This document shows, one piece after another, positions 1 to 6,919 of a stretch of 9,339 nucleotides of DNA. A program made the position numbers and the translations under genes. A model generated the notes under the pieces. The model was not told the origin of the DNA and made no database searches. It was given only the letters and a program-made list of their open reading frames with translations. Source of the stretch: Betaproteobacteria bacterium HGW-Betaproteobacteria-20 (lineage in GTDB: Bacteria > Pseudomonadota > Gammaproteobacteria > Burkholderiales > Methylophilaceae); assembly GCA_002842195.1 (NCBI GenBank), contig PHCL01000030.1:1-9339 (forward strand). Reading direction: 5' to 3'. Every line of letters begins with the position of its first letter. The first letter of the stretch is position 1.

Positions 1-1
1 C

Positions 2-2617
2 TCGGCGCAACATTCTAAAAAGAATCCGATTCCAGCAGGTGCGGCTTTAGTGCAATTAGGCGGTCCGGCCATGTTGATTGGGCTCGGCGGTAGCGCAGCG
101 TCCAGCATGGATACCGGTAGCAATGTCGAGAATTTAGATTTTGATTCTGTGCAGCGAGGTAATCCTGAGCTAGAAAGAAGGGCGCAGGAAGTGATAGACC
201 GTTGCTGGCAATTGGGTGGTAAAAACCCTATTCTGAGCATACACGATGTCGGTGCCGGCGGTATTTCAAATGCTTTCCCGGAATTAGTGAACGATGCGCA
301 GGTAGGTGCAACTTTCCAGTTGCGAGATGTACATAATGAAGAGCCGGGCATGTCACCGCGTGAGTTATGGAGCAACGAAGCGCAAGAGCGTTACGTGATG
401 GCGATTGCACAGGAAGATTTACACCGATTTAAAGCAATATGCGAGCGTGAGCGCTGCCCATTTGCTGTGGTGGGTATTGCGACTGAAGAACGTCATTTAA
501 CTGTGGCAGACAGTCATTTTAATAACAAGCCGGTAGATATGGATTTGTCAGTGTTGCTCGGCAAGCCGCCAAAAATGACCCGGGATGTTAAAACTGCCGT
601 GCGGAAATTAATGGTTTTTGATACAAGTCATATTGATTTAAAGGATGCCGCAGCACGGGTACTGAGGTTGCCGGGTGTCGCCGATAAAACTTTTCTTATC
701 ACCATTGGTGATCGATCAGTCACAGGTTTAGTGGCGCGCGAACAAATGGTCGGACCATGGCAAGTGCCTGTAGCCGATGTAGCAGTGACGCTTGAGGGCT
801 TTGAAACTTATAGTGGGGAGGCTTTCGCCATTGGCGAAAAAGCCCCGCTGGCCCTCGTTAATGCGCCTGCGTCAGGCCGCATGGCGATAGGCGAGGCGAT
901 TACTAATATTGCTGCTTGTTTGATAGATGATTTAAGTGTTTTAAAGCTCTCGGCCAATTGGATGGCGCCGGCAGGACATGCAGGCGAAGACGCCGCTTTA
1001 TACGAAACTGTAAAAGCTGTTGGCATGGAATTATGCCCGCAACTGGGGGTGAGCATTCCAGTCGGCAAAGATTCCATGAGTATGAAAACCGTATGGAATG
1101 ACGCTGGAGAAAATAAAGCGGTTACTTCTCCAATCTCATTGGTAGTTACAGCCTTTGCGACCACGCCGGATGCACGAAAAACTTTAACGCCGCAATTGCA
1201 GACAGACACAAAATCCAAGCTGATTTTGATTGATTTAGGTGCAGGGAAAAACCGCATGGGCGGCTCAAGCCTTGCACAAGCGTATGGCGAGGTAGGTGAT
1301 GTAGCGCCAGACGTGGAGGATGCAAACCAGCTAAAACATTTTTTCAATACCATTCAGCAGCTGAATAAATCGGGCAGAATTTCAGCTTACCATGATCGTT
1401 CTGATGGCGGTTTGTTTACAACATTGCTTGAAATGGCATTTGCCGGGCATTGCGGCTTGCATGTGGATATTTCCAGTTTACAGGGTGATGTTGTAAGTGC
1501 CTTGTATAACGAAGAGTTAGGTGCAGTTATTCAAGTAAACGCAAATGAAGCGGATGCGATTGCCGCGCAGTTTAATGGTTTGGCGCATGTGATTGCTGAC
1601 GTTGTAACAGGCAGCCAAATTGAAATTAAACAGCACGGCAAAGCTGTGTTTAGTGATACCCGTATCAACTTGCATCGCATGTGGTCTGAAACCACCTACC
1701 AAATGCAAAGGTTGCGTGATAATCCGGTTTGCGCGCAACAAGAGTACGACCGTATTTTAGACGAAAATAATCGTGGCTTATTTTCTGAGCCTGGTTTTGA
1801 TGTGAGTGAAAACATAGCTGCGCCTTATATCAACACAGGCGTGCGTCCTAAAATGGCGATACTTCGCGAGCAAGGGGTGAATGGTCACGTAGAAATGGCG
1901 GCCTCGTTTGACCGCGCCGGTTTTGCCACTTTTGACGTACACATGAGTGACATTATCGCCGGCCGCGTATCATTGCAGGATTTTGCCGGTTTTGTGGCTT
2001 GTGGCGGTTTTTCTTACGGCGATGTGCTGGGGGCGGGTGAAGGTTGGGCTAAATCCATTTTATTTAATGCACGTGCGCGTGACGAGTTTTCAGCGTTTTT
2101 TGTGCGAAAAGACAGCTTTGCGCTTGGCGTTTGCAACGGCTGTCAAATGATGAGTAATTTGCGTGAACTTATACCGGGTGCTACGCATTGGCCACATTTT
2201 GTGCGCAATAAGTCCGAGCAGTTTGAAGCCAGACTTGCTATGGTAGAAATTTTAGAGTCACCTTCATTGTTTTTTAACGGTATGACTGGCAGTAAAATGC
2301 CAATTGCAGTGGCACATGGTGAAGGTTTTGCGGAATTTTCCGGGAAATCCACGGTCAATGATGTGCTTGCTAAAAAATTGGTGACGATGCGGTTCATAGA
2401 TAACGCATCTGTAGCCACTGAAGTTTATCCGTTTAATCCTAACGGTTCACCGCAGGGCATAACCGGATTAACCAGCACAGACGGGCGTTTTAGTATTATG
2501 ATGCCACATCCTGAACGGGTGATTCGTAACGTGCAGAACACTTGGCAACGTTGTGATGATTCTGAAAATAGTGCCTGGATGCGGATGTTCTTTAATGCAA
2601 GGAAAATGATAGGTTGA
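2..2617 (+). CDS. purL: Phosphoribosylformylglycinamidine synthase, 3' part (5' end outside the window)
   Basis: This enzyme makes phosphoribosylformylglycinamidine from FGAR, ATP and glutamine in cytoplasmic de novo purine synthesis. The frame is open to the left edge, so the internal ATG at 50 is not the start; 871 codons remain. Full-length proteobacterial PurL is about 1,290 to 1,300 residues, so roughly the first 420 are missing. Recognisable blocks are the glycine-rich [17 protein letters not shown] segment at the start, [52 protein letters not shown] and YHDRSDGG, all typical of the AIR-synthase-like FGAM synthase domains. The C-terminal class I glutamine amidotransferase domain begins near [13 protein letters not shown]. 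Its nucleophile Cys is in GVCNGCQMM (codon 2132-2134), and the His and Glu of the triad are in MPHPERV (codons 2507-2509 and 2513-2515). It ends in ARKMIG, as full-length homologues do in similar form. No frameshift or missing catalytic residue was seen, so the visible part looks functional. No convincing terminator follows the stop. Confidence 0.97.
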   Translation, partial: SAQHSKKNPIPAGAALVQLGGPAMLIGLGGSAASSMDTGSNVENLDFDSVQRGNPELERRAQEVIDRCWQLGGKNPILSIHDVGAGGISNAFPELVNDAQVGATFQLRDVHNEEPGMSPRELWSNEAQERYVMAIAQEDLHRFKAICERERCPFAVVGIATEERHLTVADSHFNNKPVDMDLSVLLGKPPKMTRDVKTAVRKLMVFDTSHIDLKDAAARVLRLPGVADKTFLITIGDRSVTGLVAREQMVGPWQVPVADVAVTLEGFETYSGEAFAIGEKAPLALVNAPASGRMAIGEAITNIAACLIDDLSVLKLSANWMAPAGHAGEDAALYETVKAVGMELCPQLGVSIPVGKDSMSMKTVWNDAGENKAVTSPISLVVTAFATTPDARKTLTPQLQTDTKSKLILIDLGAGKNRMGGSSLAQAYGEVGDVAPDVEDANQLKHFFNTIQQLNKSGRISAYHDRSDGGLFTTLLEMAFAGHCGLHVDISSLQGDVVSALYNEELGAVIQVNANEADAIAAQFNGLAHVIADVVTGSQIEIKQHGKAVFSDTRINLHRMWSETTYQMQRLRDNPVCAQQEYDRILDENNRGLFSEPGFDVSENIAAPYINTGVRPKMAILREQGVNGHVEMAASFDRAGFATFDVHMSDIIAGRVSLQDFAGFVACGGFSYGDVLGAGEGWAKSILFNARARDEFSAFFVRKDSFALGVCNGCQMMSNLRELIPGATHWPHFVRNKSEQFEARLAMVEILESPSLFFNGMTGSKMPIAVAHGEGFAEFSGKSTVNDVLAKKLVTMRFIDNASVATEVYPFNPNGSPQGITGLTSTDGRFSIMMPHPERVIRNVQNTWQRCDDSENSAWMRMFFNARKMIG

Positions 2618-2648
2618 TATTATAAGGCGGGTTAGAATTAGCAAGATT

Positions 2649-2666
2649 TTGTTACATTTGTTACAT
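2649..2666. repeat. Tandem 9-mer TTGTTACAT x2
   Basis: Two perfect, directly adjacent copies of TTGTTACAT lie 37 bases upstream of the ankyrin gene start. Each copy contains TTGTTA, which resembles a -35 element. The sequence TAAAAT at 2670-2675 could be a -10 box, but the spacing from the first TTGTTA is only 15 bases, so the promoter reading is weak. The repeat is seen directly; its role as an operator or promoter is inference. Confidence 0.5.
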
Positions 2667-2670
2667 AAGT

Positions 2671-2688
2671 AAAATTAAATTTAATTTT
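2671..2688. promoter_or_regulatory. 18-bp perfect AT-only palindrome just before the ribosome binding site
   Basis: The bases AAAATTAAATTTAATTTT equal their own reverse complement. The palindrome abuts the GGAG at 2689-2692, the likely Shine-Dalgarno of the ankyrin gene (10 bases before the ATG at 2703). It could be a regulator-binding site, or simply an AT-rich leader, in which chance palindromes are more common. There is no G or C in it, so an RNA hairpin would be weak. Confidence 0.4.
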
Positions 2689-2702
2689 GGAGATTAGTAG
2701 TT

Positions 2703-3188
2703 ATGAATATGTTGAAAGCACTTTTAGCAGTTTTAGCCTTGAGTTTTTCTATCAATGCAATGGCGCTCACAGATGATGAGTCTTTAGAATTCACAGAAGC
2801 CATTACCAGCGGTAATCTGAAAATAGTAAAAAAATATGTAGAGGCTGATGCTAAGAATGTCAATGAAAAGTCATTTGCCTGGTCACCTATACAGATGGCT
2901 GCCAATAAAAACCAGATCGAGACAGTCAAGTATTTGATAAGTAAGGGCGGTGACATCAATTACGTGCATCCTTTATCACATAATTCGGCATTTCACTTGG
3001 CAGTGTTTAATCACTTCGATGACATGGTAAAGCTTTTGGCAAGTAGCGGTGCCGACGTTAACGAAAAATTAAAAGCAGATGTCTCTATTCTTCGCGTCAT
3101 GAAGGATTCTGGCGATACGCACATGGTAGAGTTACTGACTAGCCTTGGCGTCAAAGATGATGGTTGCCAGGAAGAAAGATGCTTCTAA
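2703..3188 (+). CDS. Secreted ankyrin-repeat protein
   Basis: This is a 161-residue protein with a Sec signal peptide (basic start, hydrophobic core about residues 4 to 18, likely cleavage after INAMA at residue 21), so the mature part of about 140 residues is probably periplasmic. It is made of about four ankyrin-like repeats: residues 27-57, 58-90, 93-123 and 124-152. The helix-turn-helix patterns are SPIQMAANKNQIETVKYLIS, AFHLAVFNHFDDMVKLL and the related flanking units, with GGDIN and GADVN loops between them. Ankyrin repeats bind protein partners and have no catalytic role, and the partner cannot be told from here. The last residues carry two cysteines (C155 and C160, GCQEERCF) that could form a disulfide in the periplasm. 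The ATG at 2703 is preferred because GGAG lies 10 bases upstream; the ATG at 2709 is too far away. It stands alone, 85 bases after purL and 78 before the cytochrome gene. Confidence 0.88.
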   Translation: MNMLKALLAVLALSFSINAMALTDDESLEFTEAITSGNLKIVKKYVEADAKNVNEKSFAWSPIQMAANKNQIETVKYLISKGGDINYVHPLSHNSAFHLAVFNHFDDMVKLLASSGADVNEKLKADVSILRVMKDSGDTHMVELLTSLGVKDDGCQEERCF

Positions 3189-3212
3189 ATAAGCAGGTGA
3201 GTTAAGTTACCT

Positions 3213-3231
3213 AATTCCGAACCGGAATTTT
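3213..3231 (+). terminator. Possible weak terminator hairpin after the ankyrin gene
   Basis: AATTCCG (3213-3219) and CGGAATT (3223-3229) form a 7-bp inverted repeat with a three-base AAC loop, followed by a short T run (TTTT 3228-3231, partly inside the stem). It lies 24 bases after the ankyrin stop and before the cytochrome operon, where a transcript end is expected. The stem is short and the T run poor, so this is only a candidate. Confidence 0.35.
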
Positions 3232-3266
3232 AACATGGGTGCTTTTTAAATTTACTGCGAAACACC

Positions 3267-3710
3267 ATGAAACAATTTCAATCTGCCTGGTTTTTAGCAG
3301 CATTACTGATAACCTCAGTCAGCTTGCCAGATATTGGTAACGCTGCTGAGGTTGCTGTTTTTTCGGCTGAACAAAATATACATATACGCGCACTTGCTGC
3401 CTCTTGCGCCGCATGCCATGGGACGCTAGGCAATGCCGTTGAAAGCGACAGCAGAGGTAGTTCTGCTGTAAACAAGGCTGACGCAGATACCAACGGCGCT
3501 AATGCAGTACTCGCCGGCATAGCCCCGGCCGACTTCACAGAAAAAATGCTAGGTTTTAGAGACGGCAGCCGAAAAGCCACGGTCATGCATCATCATGCTA
3601 AAGGCTTGAGTGTAGCTGAAATCAATCAGCTGGCAGTGCATTTTTCACAGCAAAAACGTGTTGCCAAAGCACCTTTAAAGCCGCAAGTATTAAATGCTGA
3701 TCATGACTAA
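3267..3710 (+). CDS. fccA: Periplasmic monohaem cytochrome c, FccA-like subunit of flavocytochrome c sulfide dehydrogenase
   Basis: This is a 147-residue precursor with a Sec signal peptide (hydrophobic residues about 7 to 20, cleavage near GNA-AE at 26/27). One covalent haem c site is present, CAACHG at residues 47-52 (C47, C50, H51). The C-terminal half, with FTEKMLGFRDGSR and ATVMHHHAKGLSVAEINQLA, has the pattern of small class I cytochromes of the FccA/SoxE type; Met107 is the likely sixth haem ligand. The well-known Allochromatium FccA has two haems; this protein has one, and one-haem versions are known elsewhere. Residues about 58 to 82 form a Ser/Ala/Asn/Asp-rich insert between the haem site and the helical part. 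Its expected role is to accept electrons from the flavoprotein encoded next and pass them to the respiratory chain. No strong Shine-Dalgarno was seen before the ATG at 3267. The 3' end overlaps the next gene, a sign of translational coupling. Confidence 0.85.
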   Translation: MKQFQSAWFLAALLITSVSLPDIGNAAEVAVFSAEQNIHIRALAASCAACHGTLGNAVESDSRGSSAVNKADADTNGANAVLAGIAPADFTEKMLGFRDGSRKATVMHHHAKGLSVAEINQLAVHFSQQKRVAKAPLKPQVLNADHD

Positions 3711-4977
3711 TCATTTTAATCGACGTGATTTTATTAAAGTAACAGGTGCGGCGGGCGCATTATTACTTAGCCAGAATAGTTTTGCCCGGGCAACCAAGCC
3801 GCCTCTTGGCCGCGTGGTCATCATCGGCGGTGGTTATGCGGGTGCTACGGCTGCTAAGTATCTGCGCATGTGGAGTTTAGGCGCTATTGAAGTGATTGTG
3901 GTTGAAGCCAACGCACAATTCGTATCATGCCCACTAAGCAATCTGGTGTTAGGCGGCAGTAAAAATATCAATGACTTAACTTTTGGCTATGATGCGCTCA
4001 AAGCAAACCATGGCATTCAATGGGTGCAGGATACAGTAACCGCTATTGATACTGGCGCTAAAAAAATCAGCATGTTACGCGGTGAACTTAGCTATGACAG
4101 ACTCATTGTCGCCCCGGGGGTTGATTTTAATTACGATGATTTGCCCATGTTGGCTAGCGCAGCAGCGCAGCAACAGATTCCGCACGCGTGGAAAGCCGGC
4201 TGGCAAACTGTCAATTTACGCAAGCAGTTAGAAGCCATGCCGAATGGCGGTGTGTTTGTGATGAGCGTGCCGCGCGCACCGTACCGCTGCCCGCCTGGGC
4301 CGTATGAGCGGGTGTGTCAAGTGGCAAGTTACCTCAAAGTACACAAGCCGAAAAGCAAAATTATTGTGCTGGATGCCAACGCAGAAATTATCTCTAAAAA
4401 AGGTTTGTTTACCAAAGTCTGGGCGGATATCTATACAGGTATGGTGGATTATCGTCCCGACAGTGTGATTGCCGGAGTGGATGTTGCTACAAAAACCGTT
4501 ACCACAGAGTTTGATAAAGTAAGCGCGGAGGTGCTGAATATCATCCCGCCGCAACGCGCGGGTAAGGTGGCACAAATAGCAAATCTGACGGAAAAAGATT
4601 ACCCGTGGTGTGAAGTCAGTTTTTTAACCTATGAATCCAGGTTGGTGCAAAACGTGCACGTGGTGGGTGACAGTATTGCTGCCGGCCTGCCAAAATCTGC
4701 GCACATGGCCACTAGCCAAGCTAAAGTTTGTGCCAATGCCATTGTGCAATTAATGGCAGGACTAACACCGGACCCTGCGCCGGTGTTTGCCAACACCTGC
4801 TACAGTTACGTTACCGATAAATCTGCCATGCATGTGGCAAATGTTTATCGCTACGACGAGGCAAAAAAAATCATGGTATCCGCCGATGGCGGCGGCGTTT
4901 CGTTAGCACCTTCTGACAAAGAAGGCGGCTACGCAGCGGCCTGGGCACAAAACATTTGGGCAGACACGCTAACCTAA
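3703..4977 (+). CDS. fccB: Flavocytochrome c sulfide dehydrogenase, FAD subunit (FccB/SoxF family), Tat-exported
   Basis: This periplasmic FAD enzyme is expected to oxidise sulfide to sulfur or polysulfide and pass electrons to the haem subunit. The N terminus has a twin-arginine signal, NRRDFIK, followed by a hydrophobic stretch ending at SFA-RA, as expected for a protein folded with FAD before export. A dinucleotide-binding motif, VVIIGGGYAGA, follows, and a second FAD contact, VHVVGDS, lies about three quarters of the way in. Counting from the upstream ATG at 3694, Cys79 (FVSCPLSN) matches the covalent FAD cysteine of the family. Cys199 (YRCPPGPYER) and Cys369 (NTCYSYV) match the redox-active disulfide pair. 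The C-terminal segment CYSYVTDKSAMHVANVYRYD fits the FCSD flavin-binding C-terminal domain. The start is uncertain: ATG 3694 adds three residues, while ATG 3703 gives MTNHFNRRDF and an 8-base overlap with fccA. Neither has a clear Shine-Dalgarno, so coupling to fccA translation is likely. All key cysteines are present. Confidence 0.9.
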   Translation: MTNHFNRRDFIKVTGAAGALLLSQNSFARATKPPLGRVVIIGGGYAGATAAKYLRMWSLGAIEVIVVEANAQFVSCPLSNLVLGGSKNINDLTFGYDALKANHGIQWVQDTVTAIDTGAKKISMLRGELSYDRLIVAPGVDFNYDDLPMLASAAAQQQIPHAWKAGWQTVNLRKQLEAMPNGGVFVMSVPRAPYRCPPGPYERVCQVASYLKVHKPKSKIIVLDANAEIISKKGLFTKVWADIYTGMVDYRPDSVIAGVDVATKTVTTEFDKVSAEVLNIIPPQRAGKVAQIANLTEKDYPWCEVSFLTYESRLVQNVHVVGDSIAAGLPKSAHMATSQAKVCANAIVQLMAGLTPDPAPVFANTCYSYVTDKSAMHVANVYRYDEAKKIMVSADGGGVSLAPSDKEGGYAAAWAQNIWADTLT

Positions 4978-4994
4978 TCTACATTGTAAAGTGT

Positions 4995-4999
4995 GAGGA
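4995..4999 (+). promoter_or_regulatory. Ribosome binding site that decides the start of the PQQ-dehydrogenase gene
   Basis: GAGGA lies five bases before ATG 5005. An in-frame GTG at 4993 would place the start inside this site, so the ATG is the better call. Confidence 0.7.
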
Positions 5000-5004
5000 A
5001 CAAA

Positions 5005-6228
5005 ATGCATCAATATCAGCGTTTACCGGTTTTTATAGTGCTTGCGGTGATTGCGATAATTGCATTGTTTAGTATGCAATGCGCCAATGCCCGTCCTGAT
5101 CTGGCCGGTATAAAACTACCTCCCGGCTTTAAAATATCGGTTTTTGCCGATGCCAGTAGCAAAAATGGTGAATATTTGAGAGGCGCCAGGTTCATGGCTT
5201 TTGATGCTAGTGGCAATCTCTATGTAACTTCAGCCAAAGGCGACAGGGTAGTGATGCTGCCCGATGCTGATAAAAACGGGGTGGCAGATGAAGTCATTAG
5301 CGTAGCAGAGAATCTGAATGCACCGCAGGGTTTGGCTTTTGCAGGAGACACGCTGCTGGTTGCGAATCAGGATGGCGTGGTTAAGCTGGAAAGATCAGGC
5401 GCAGCCTGGCCTGCCAAAGTGACGCCTTTCATCAATAAGCTGCCTTCCGGCGGACACACGCTTAAAAATATAAAACTGAGCCCTGATGGATATTTATTTA
5501 TCAATGTTGGTTCCAGTTGTAATGTGTGTACTGAAACAGATCCAACACGTGCGACTATTTTGCGTTACACCCTTGATGGCAAACCTGCCGGCGCGTTAGT
5601 TACCATAGGCCAGCACCGGCAATCTGCCGTGTGGGCGCGCGGATTACGCAATTCGCAGGGCTTTGCATGGCAACCACAAACTGGCGCCATGTATGCCACT
5701 AATAATGGTGCCGATAATCGCTCAGCCACTAGAAATGGCGCAGTGAATGATGAATTACCACCAGAACATCTGAATAAAATTGAAGCGGGCAAGCACTATG
5801 GCTGGCCGCATTGCTGGGGAGATCCTGATAATTTGCAGGCTCAGGTAGAAGATCCAAATTTCCCTGCCGAAACCGGCTTTTGTAAAACCGTGCAGGCACC
5901 GGCAATCACTTTCACATCGCATTCCACACCGATAGGCATTACTTTTTTAGATAAAACAAATTGGCCGGCAGAATACAGACAGGATGCAATTGTGGCTATG
6001 CACGGTTCCTGGAATCGTAAGCAGTTATCGGGCTATAAACTGGTGCGGGTTAAGTTCAAAAACAACCAGCCAAGTGAAGTGGTGGACTTTGCAACCGGCT
6101 GGCTCGTGGGTAACAATGCCTGGGGACGTCCTGTCGACGTTGCTGTGGGAACTGATGGTGCAGTGTATGTGTCCGATGACAGAACAGATGTAATTTATCG
6201 TATTAGTTATCGTCTAATAGACAACTGA
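5005..6228 (+). CDS. PQQ-dependent sugar/sorbosone dehydrogenase-like beta-propeller, secreted
   Basis: This is a 407-residue protein with an N-terminal hydrophobic segment (about residues 8 to 24) ending CANA-RPD, which is either a Sec signal cleaved after ANA or a membrane anchor. The mature part follows the soluble PQQ-dependent glucose/aldose/sorbosone dehydrogenase family: LPPGFKISVFA at the start, then propeller strands, SGGHTLKNIKLSPDGYLFINVGS (residues about 148 to 170) with the family's catalytic-base His at 151, and ARGLRNSQGFAWQPQTG with Arg215 as a likely PQQ contact. PPEHLNKIEAGKHYGWPHCWGDP and AMHGSWNR follow, then the closing blade GRPVDVAVGTDGAVYVSDD. A Cys-x2-Cys pair sits at 172 and 175 (SSCNVCTE). 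The family oxidises sugars, aldoses or related alcohols in the periplasm, and the substrate cannot be read from the sequence. No PQQ synthesis genes are in the window. The gene starts 27 bases after fccB, implying co-transcription, so the FccA-like cytochrome could be its electron acceptor (inference). Confidence 0.85.
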   Translation: MHQYQRLPVFIVLAVIAIIALFSMQCANARPDLAGIKLPPGFKISVFADASSKNGEYLRGARFMAFDASGNLYVTSAKGDRVVMLPDADKNGVADEVISVAENLNAPQGLAFAGDTLLVANQDGVVKLERSGAAWPAKVTPFINKLPSGGHTLKNIKLSPDGYLFINVGSSCNVCTETDPTRATILRYTLDGKPAGALVTIGQHRQSAVWARGLRNSQGFAWQPQTGAMYATNNGADNRSATRNGAVNDELPPEHLNKIEAGKHYGWPHCWGDPDNLQAQVEDPNFPAETGFCKTVQAPAITFTSHSTPIGITFLDKTNWPAEYRQDAIVAMHGSWNRKQLSGYKLVRVKFKNNQPSEVVDFATGWLVGNNAWGRPVDVAVGTDGAVYVSDDRTDVIYRISYRLIDN

Positions 6229-6235
6229 TACAATA

Positions 6236-6253
6236 CCTTATCAGTATAAGGAG
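6236..6253 (+). promoter_or_regulatory. Small hairpin overlapping the ribosome binding site of the 185-residue protein gene
   Basis: CCTTAT (6236-6241) and ATAAGG (6246-6251) are perfect inverted repeats with a CAGT loop. The right arm contains most of AAGGAG (6248-6253), a strong Shine-Dalgarno six bases before ATG 6260. Pairing would partly hide the site and could lower or tune translation of the downstream gene. The stem is short, so the effect may be small. Confidence 0.4.
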
Positions 6254-6259
6254 TTAGAA

Positions 6260-6817
6260 ATGAAAAATACTGTAAAAATCATAAGTTGCATTGGCGCCTT
6301 GGTGCTTTCGGGCCTTGCTTCAGCGGTTGAAGCACAAACTGACGCACTGTTATATATCAGCCAGAATAACTACCAGCACATACGGCATCCTTATTATTCT
6401 GACTATTGGTTTGAGCAAGGCCCAATGCTGGAGCCGATTGCTTTTGCGGCACTCAATGCCAAAGAGGGCGGCGTTACATTATGTACGGCCAATGAAACTA
6501 ACAACACAGTCATTCGCATTCAACCCAGCGTATTTTATAACCCACAGATGCAGATTTATCACGGCAAGCTCGTCGCCACTGTTTATTCAGGTGGCGGCAA
6601 TGTTCTGGGCACATATACTGGCAAGGCGCAGCAAATCGGTTTTCTCGGCGGGGATAAAGTCAATCGTTATTACCTGAATAAGGTTTATACTTCAGCTATG
6701 CAGGATTTAATGACCAAGCTGAAAATTGACCCGGTGTTGGAAAGCGCAAAAGCCGAAAATAAATTACCTTGTGGGTTTATTGGTGCGCAAGCGGATCGAA
6801 GAATCAATTTTTATTAA
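6260..6817 (+). CDS. Secreted protein of unknown function in the flavocytochrome/PQQ operon
   Basis: This is a 185-residue product that I do not recognise. It has a Sec signal peptide (KNTVK then a hydrophobic core to about residue 19, cleavage near LASA or VEA at 22 to 25). The mature part starts with a Tyr/His-rich segment (LYISQNNYQHIRHPYYSDYWFEQG without its last residues, about 31 to 53). Beta-strand-like stretches follow, VIRIQPSVFYNP and KLVATVYSGGGNVLGTYTG, then a helix, NKVYTSAMQDLMTKLKID (about 140 to 157). Two cysteines in the mature part, C75 and C171, could form a disulfide. The strand-turn-strand then helix layout is reminiscent of small periplasmic or outer-membrane-associated proteins, but no family can be named. 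Translation is well supported by AAGGAG six bases before the ATG. It lies 31 bases after the PQQ-type dehydrogenase gene, so the two are probably one transcript, and a helper role for the redox enzymes is possible but unproven. Confidence 0.85.
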   Translation: MKNTVKIISCIGALVLSGLASAVEAQTDALLYISQNNYQHIRHPYYSDYWFEQGPMLEPIAFAALNAKEGGVTLCTANETNNTVIRIQPSVFYNPQMQIYHGKLVATVYSGGGNVLGTYTGKAQQIGFLGGDKVNRYYLNKVYTSAMQDLMTKLKIDPVLESAKAENKLPCGFIGAQADRRINFY

Positions 6818-6818
6818 G

Positions 6819-6838
6819 GTTGGATTAGCGTTGGATTA
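6819..6838. repeat. Two copies of GTTGGATTA at an 11-base period
   Basis: GTTGGATTA occurs at 6819-6827 and again at 6830-6838, directly after the stop of the preceding gene. The 11-base period would put both copies on the same face of the helix, a layout that suits a protein-binding site, but chance is possible with two short copies. Confidence 0.35.
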
Positions 6839-6858
6839 AGATGGCCTGCATTGCGTGA

Positions 6859-6882
6859 ACCTTAAACAATTTAATTTAAGGT
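6859..6882. repeat. Inverted repeat in the spacer before the propeller lipoprotein gene
   Basis: ACCTTAAA (6859-6866) and TTTAAGGT (6875-6882) are perfect 8-bp arms with an 8-base loop. Related TTAATTT cores recur at 6871-6877, about 6886-6892 and 6902-6908. There is no T run after the hairpin, so it is not a standard terminator. It may be an operator or may only weakly separate the upstream operon from the next gene. Confidence 0.4.
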
Positions 6883-6919
6883 GGCTTAATTTAAGACAGT
6901 TTAATTTTAGAAAGTAAAT

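Noticed and set aside
50..52. ATG at 50 as the start of purL
   Set aside because: The frame continues upstream to the window edge with conserved PurL sequence ([18 protein letters not shown]), so the gene is simply cut off.
808..1353. A 181-codon - strand frame inside purL
   Set aside because: It lies wholly opposite a well-conserved purL segment, has a low-quality composition and no recognisable domain; it is a shadow frame.
4228..4575. A 115-codon - strand frame inside fccB
   Set aside because: It is antisense to conserved flavoprotein sequence, and its His/Arg-rich product is typical of a shadow.
4993..4995. GTG at 4993 as the start of the PQQ dehydrogenase-like gene
   Set aside because: It overlaps the GAGGA ribosome site; ATG 5005 has correct spacing from that site.
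6291..6677. A 128-codon + strand frame overlapping the secreted 185-residue gene
   Set aside because: The overlapping frame from 6260 has a strong ribosome site and a signal peptide; this one has neither and is Cys/His/Arg-rich in the manner of an out-of-frame reading.
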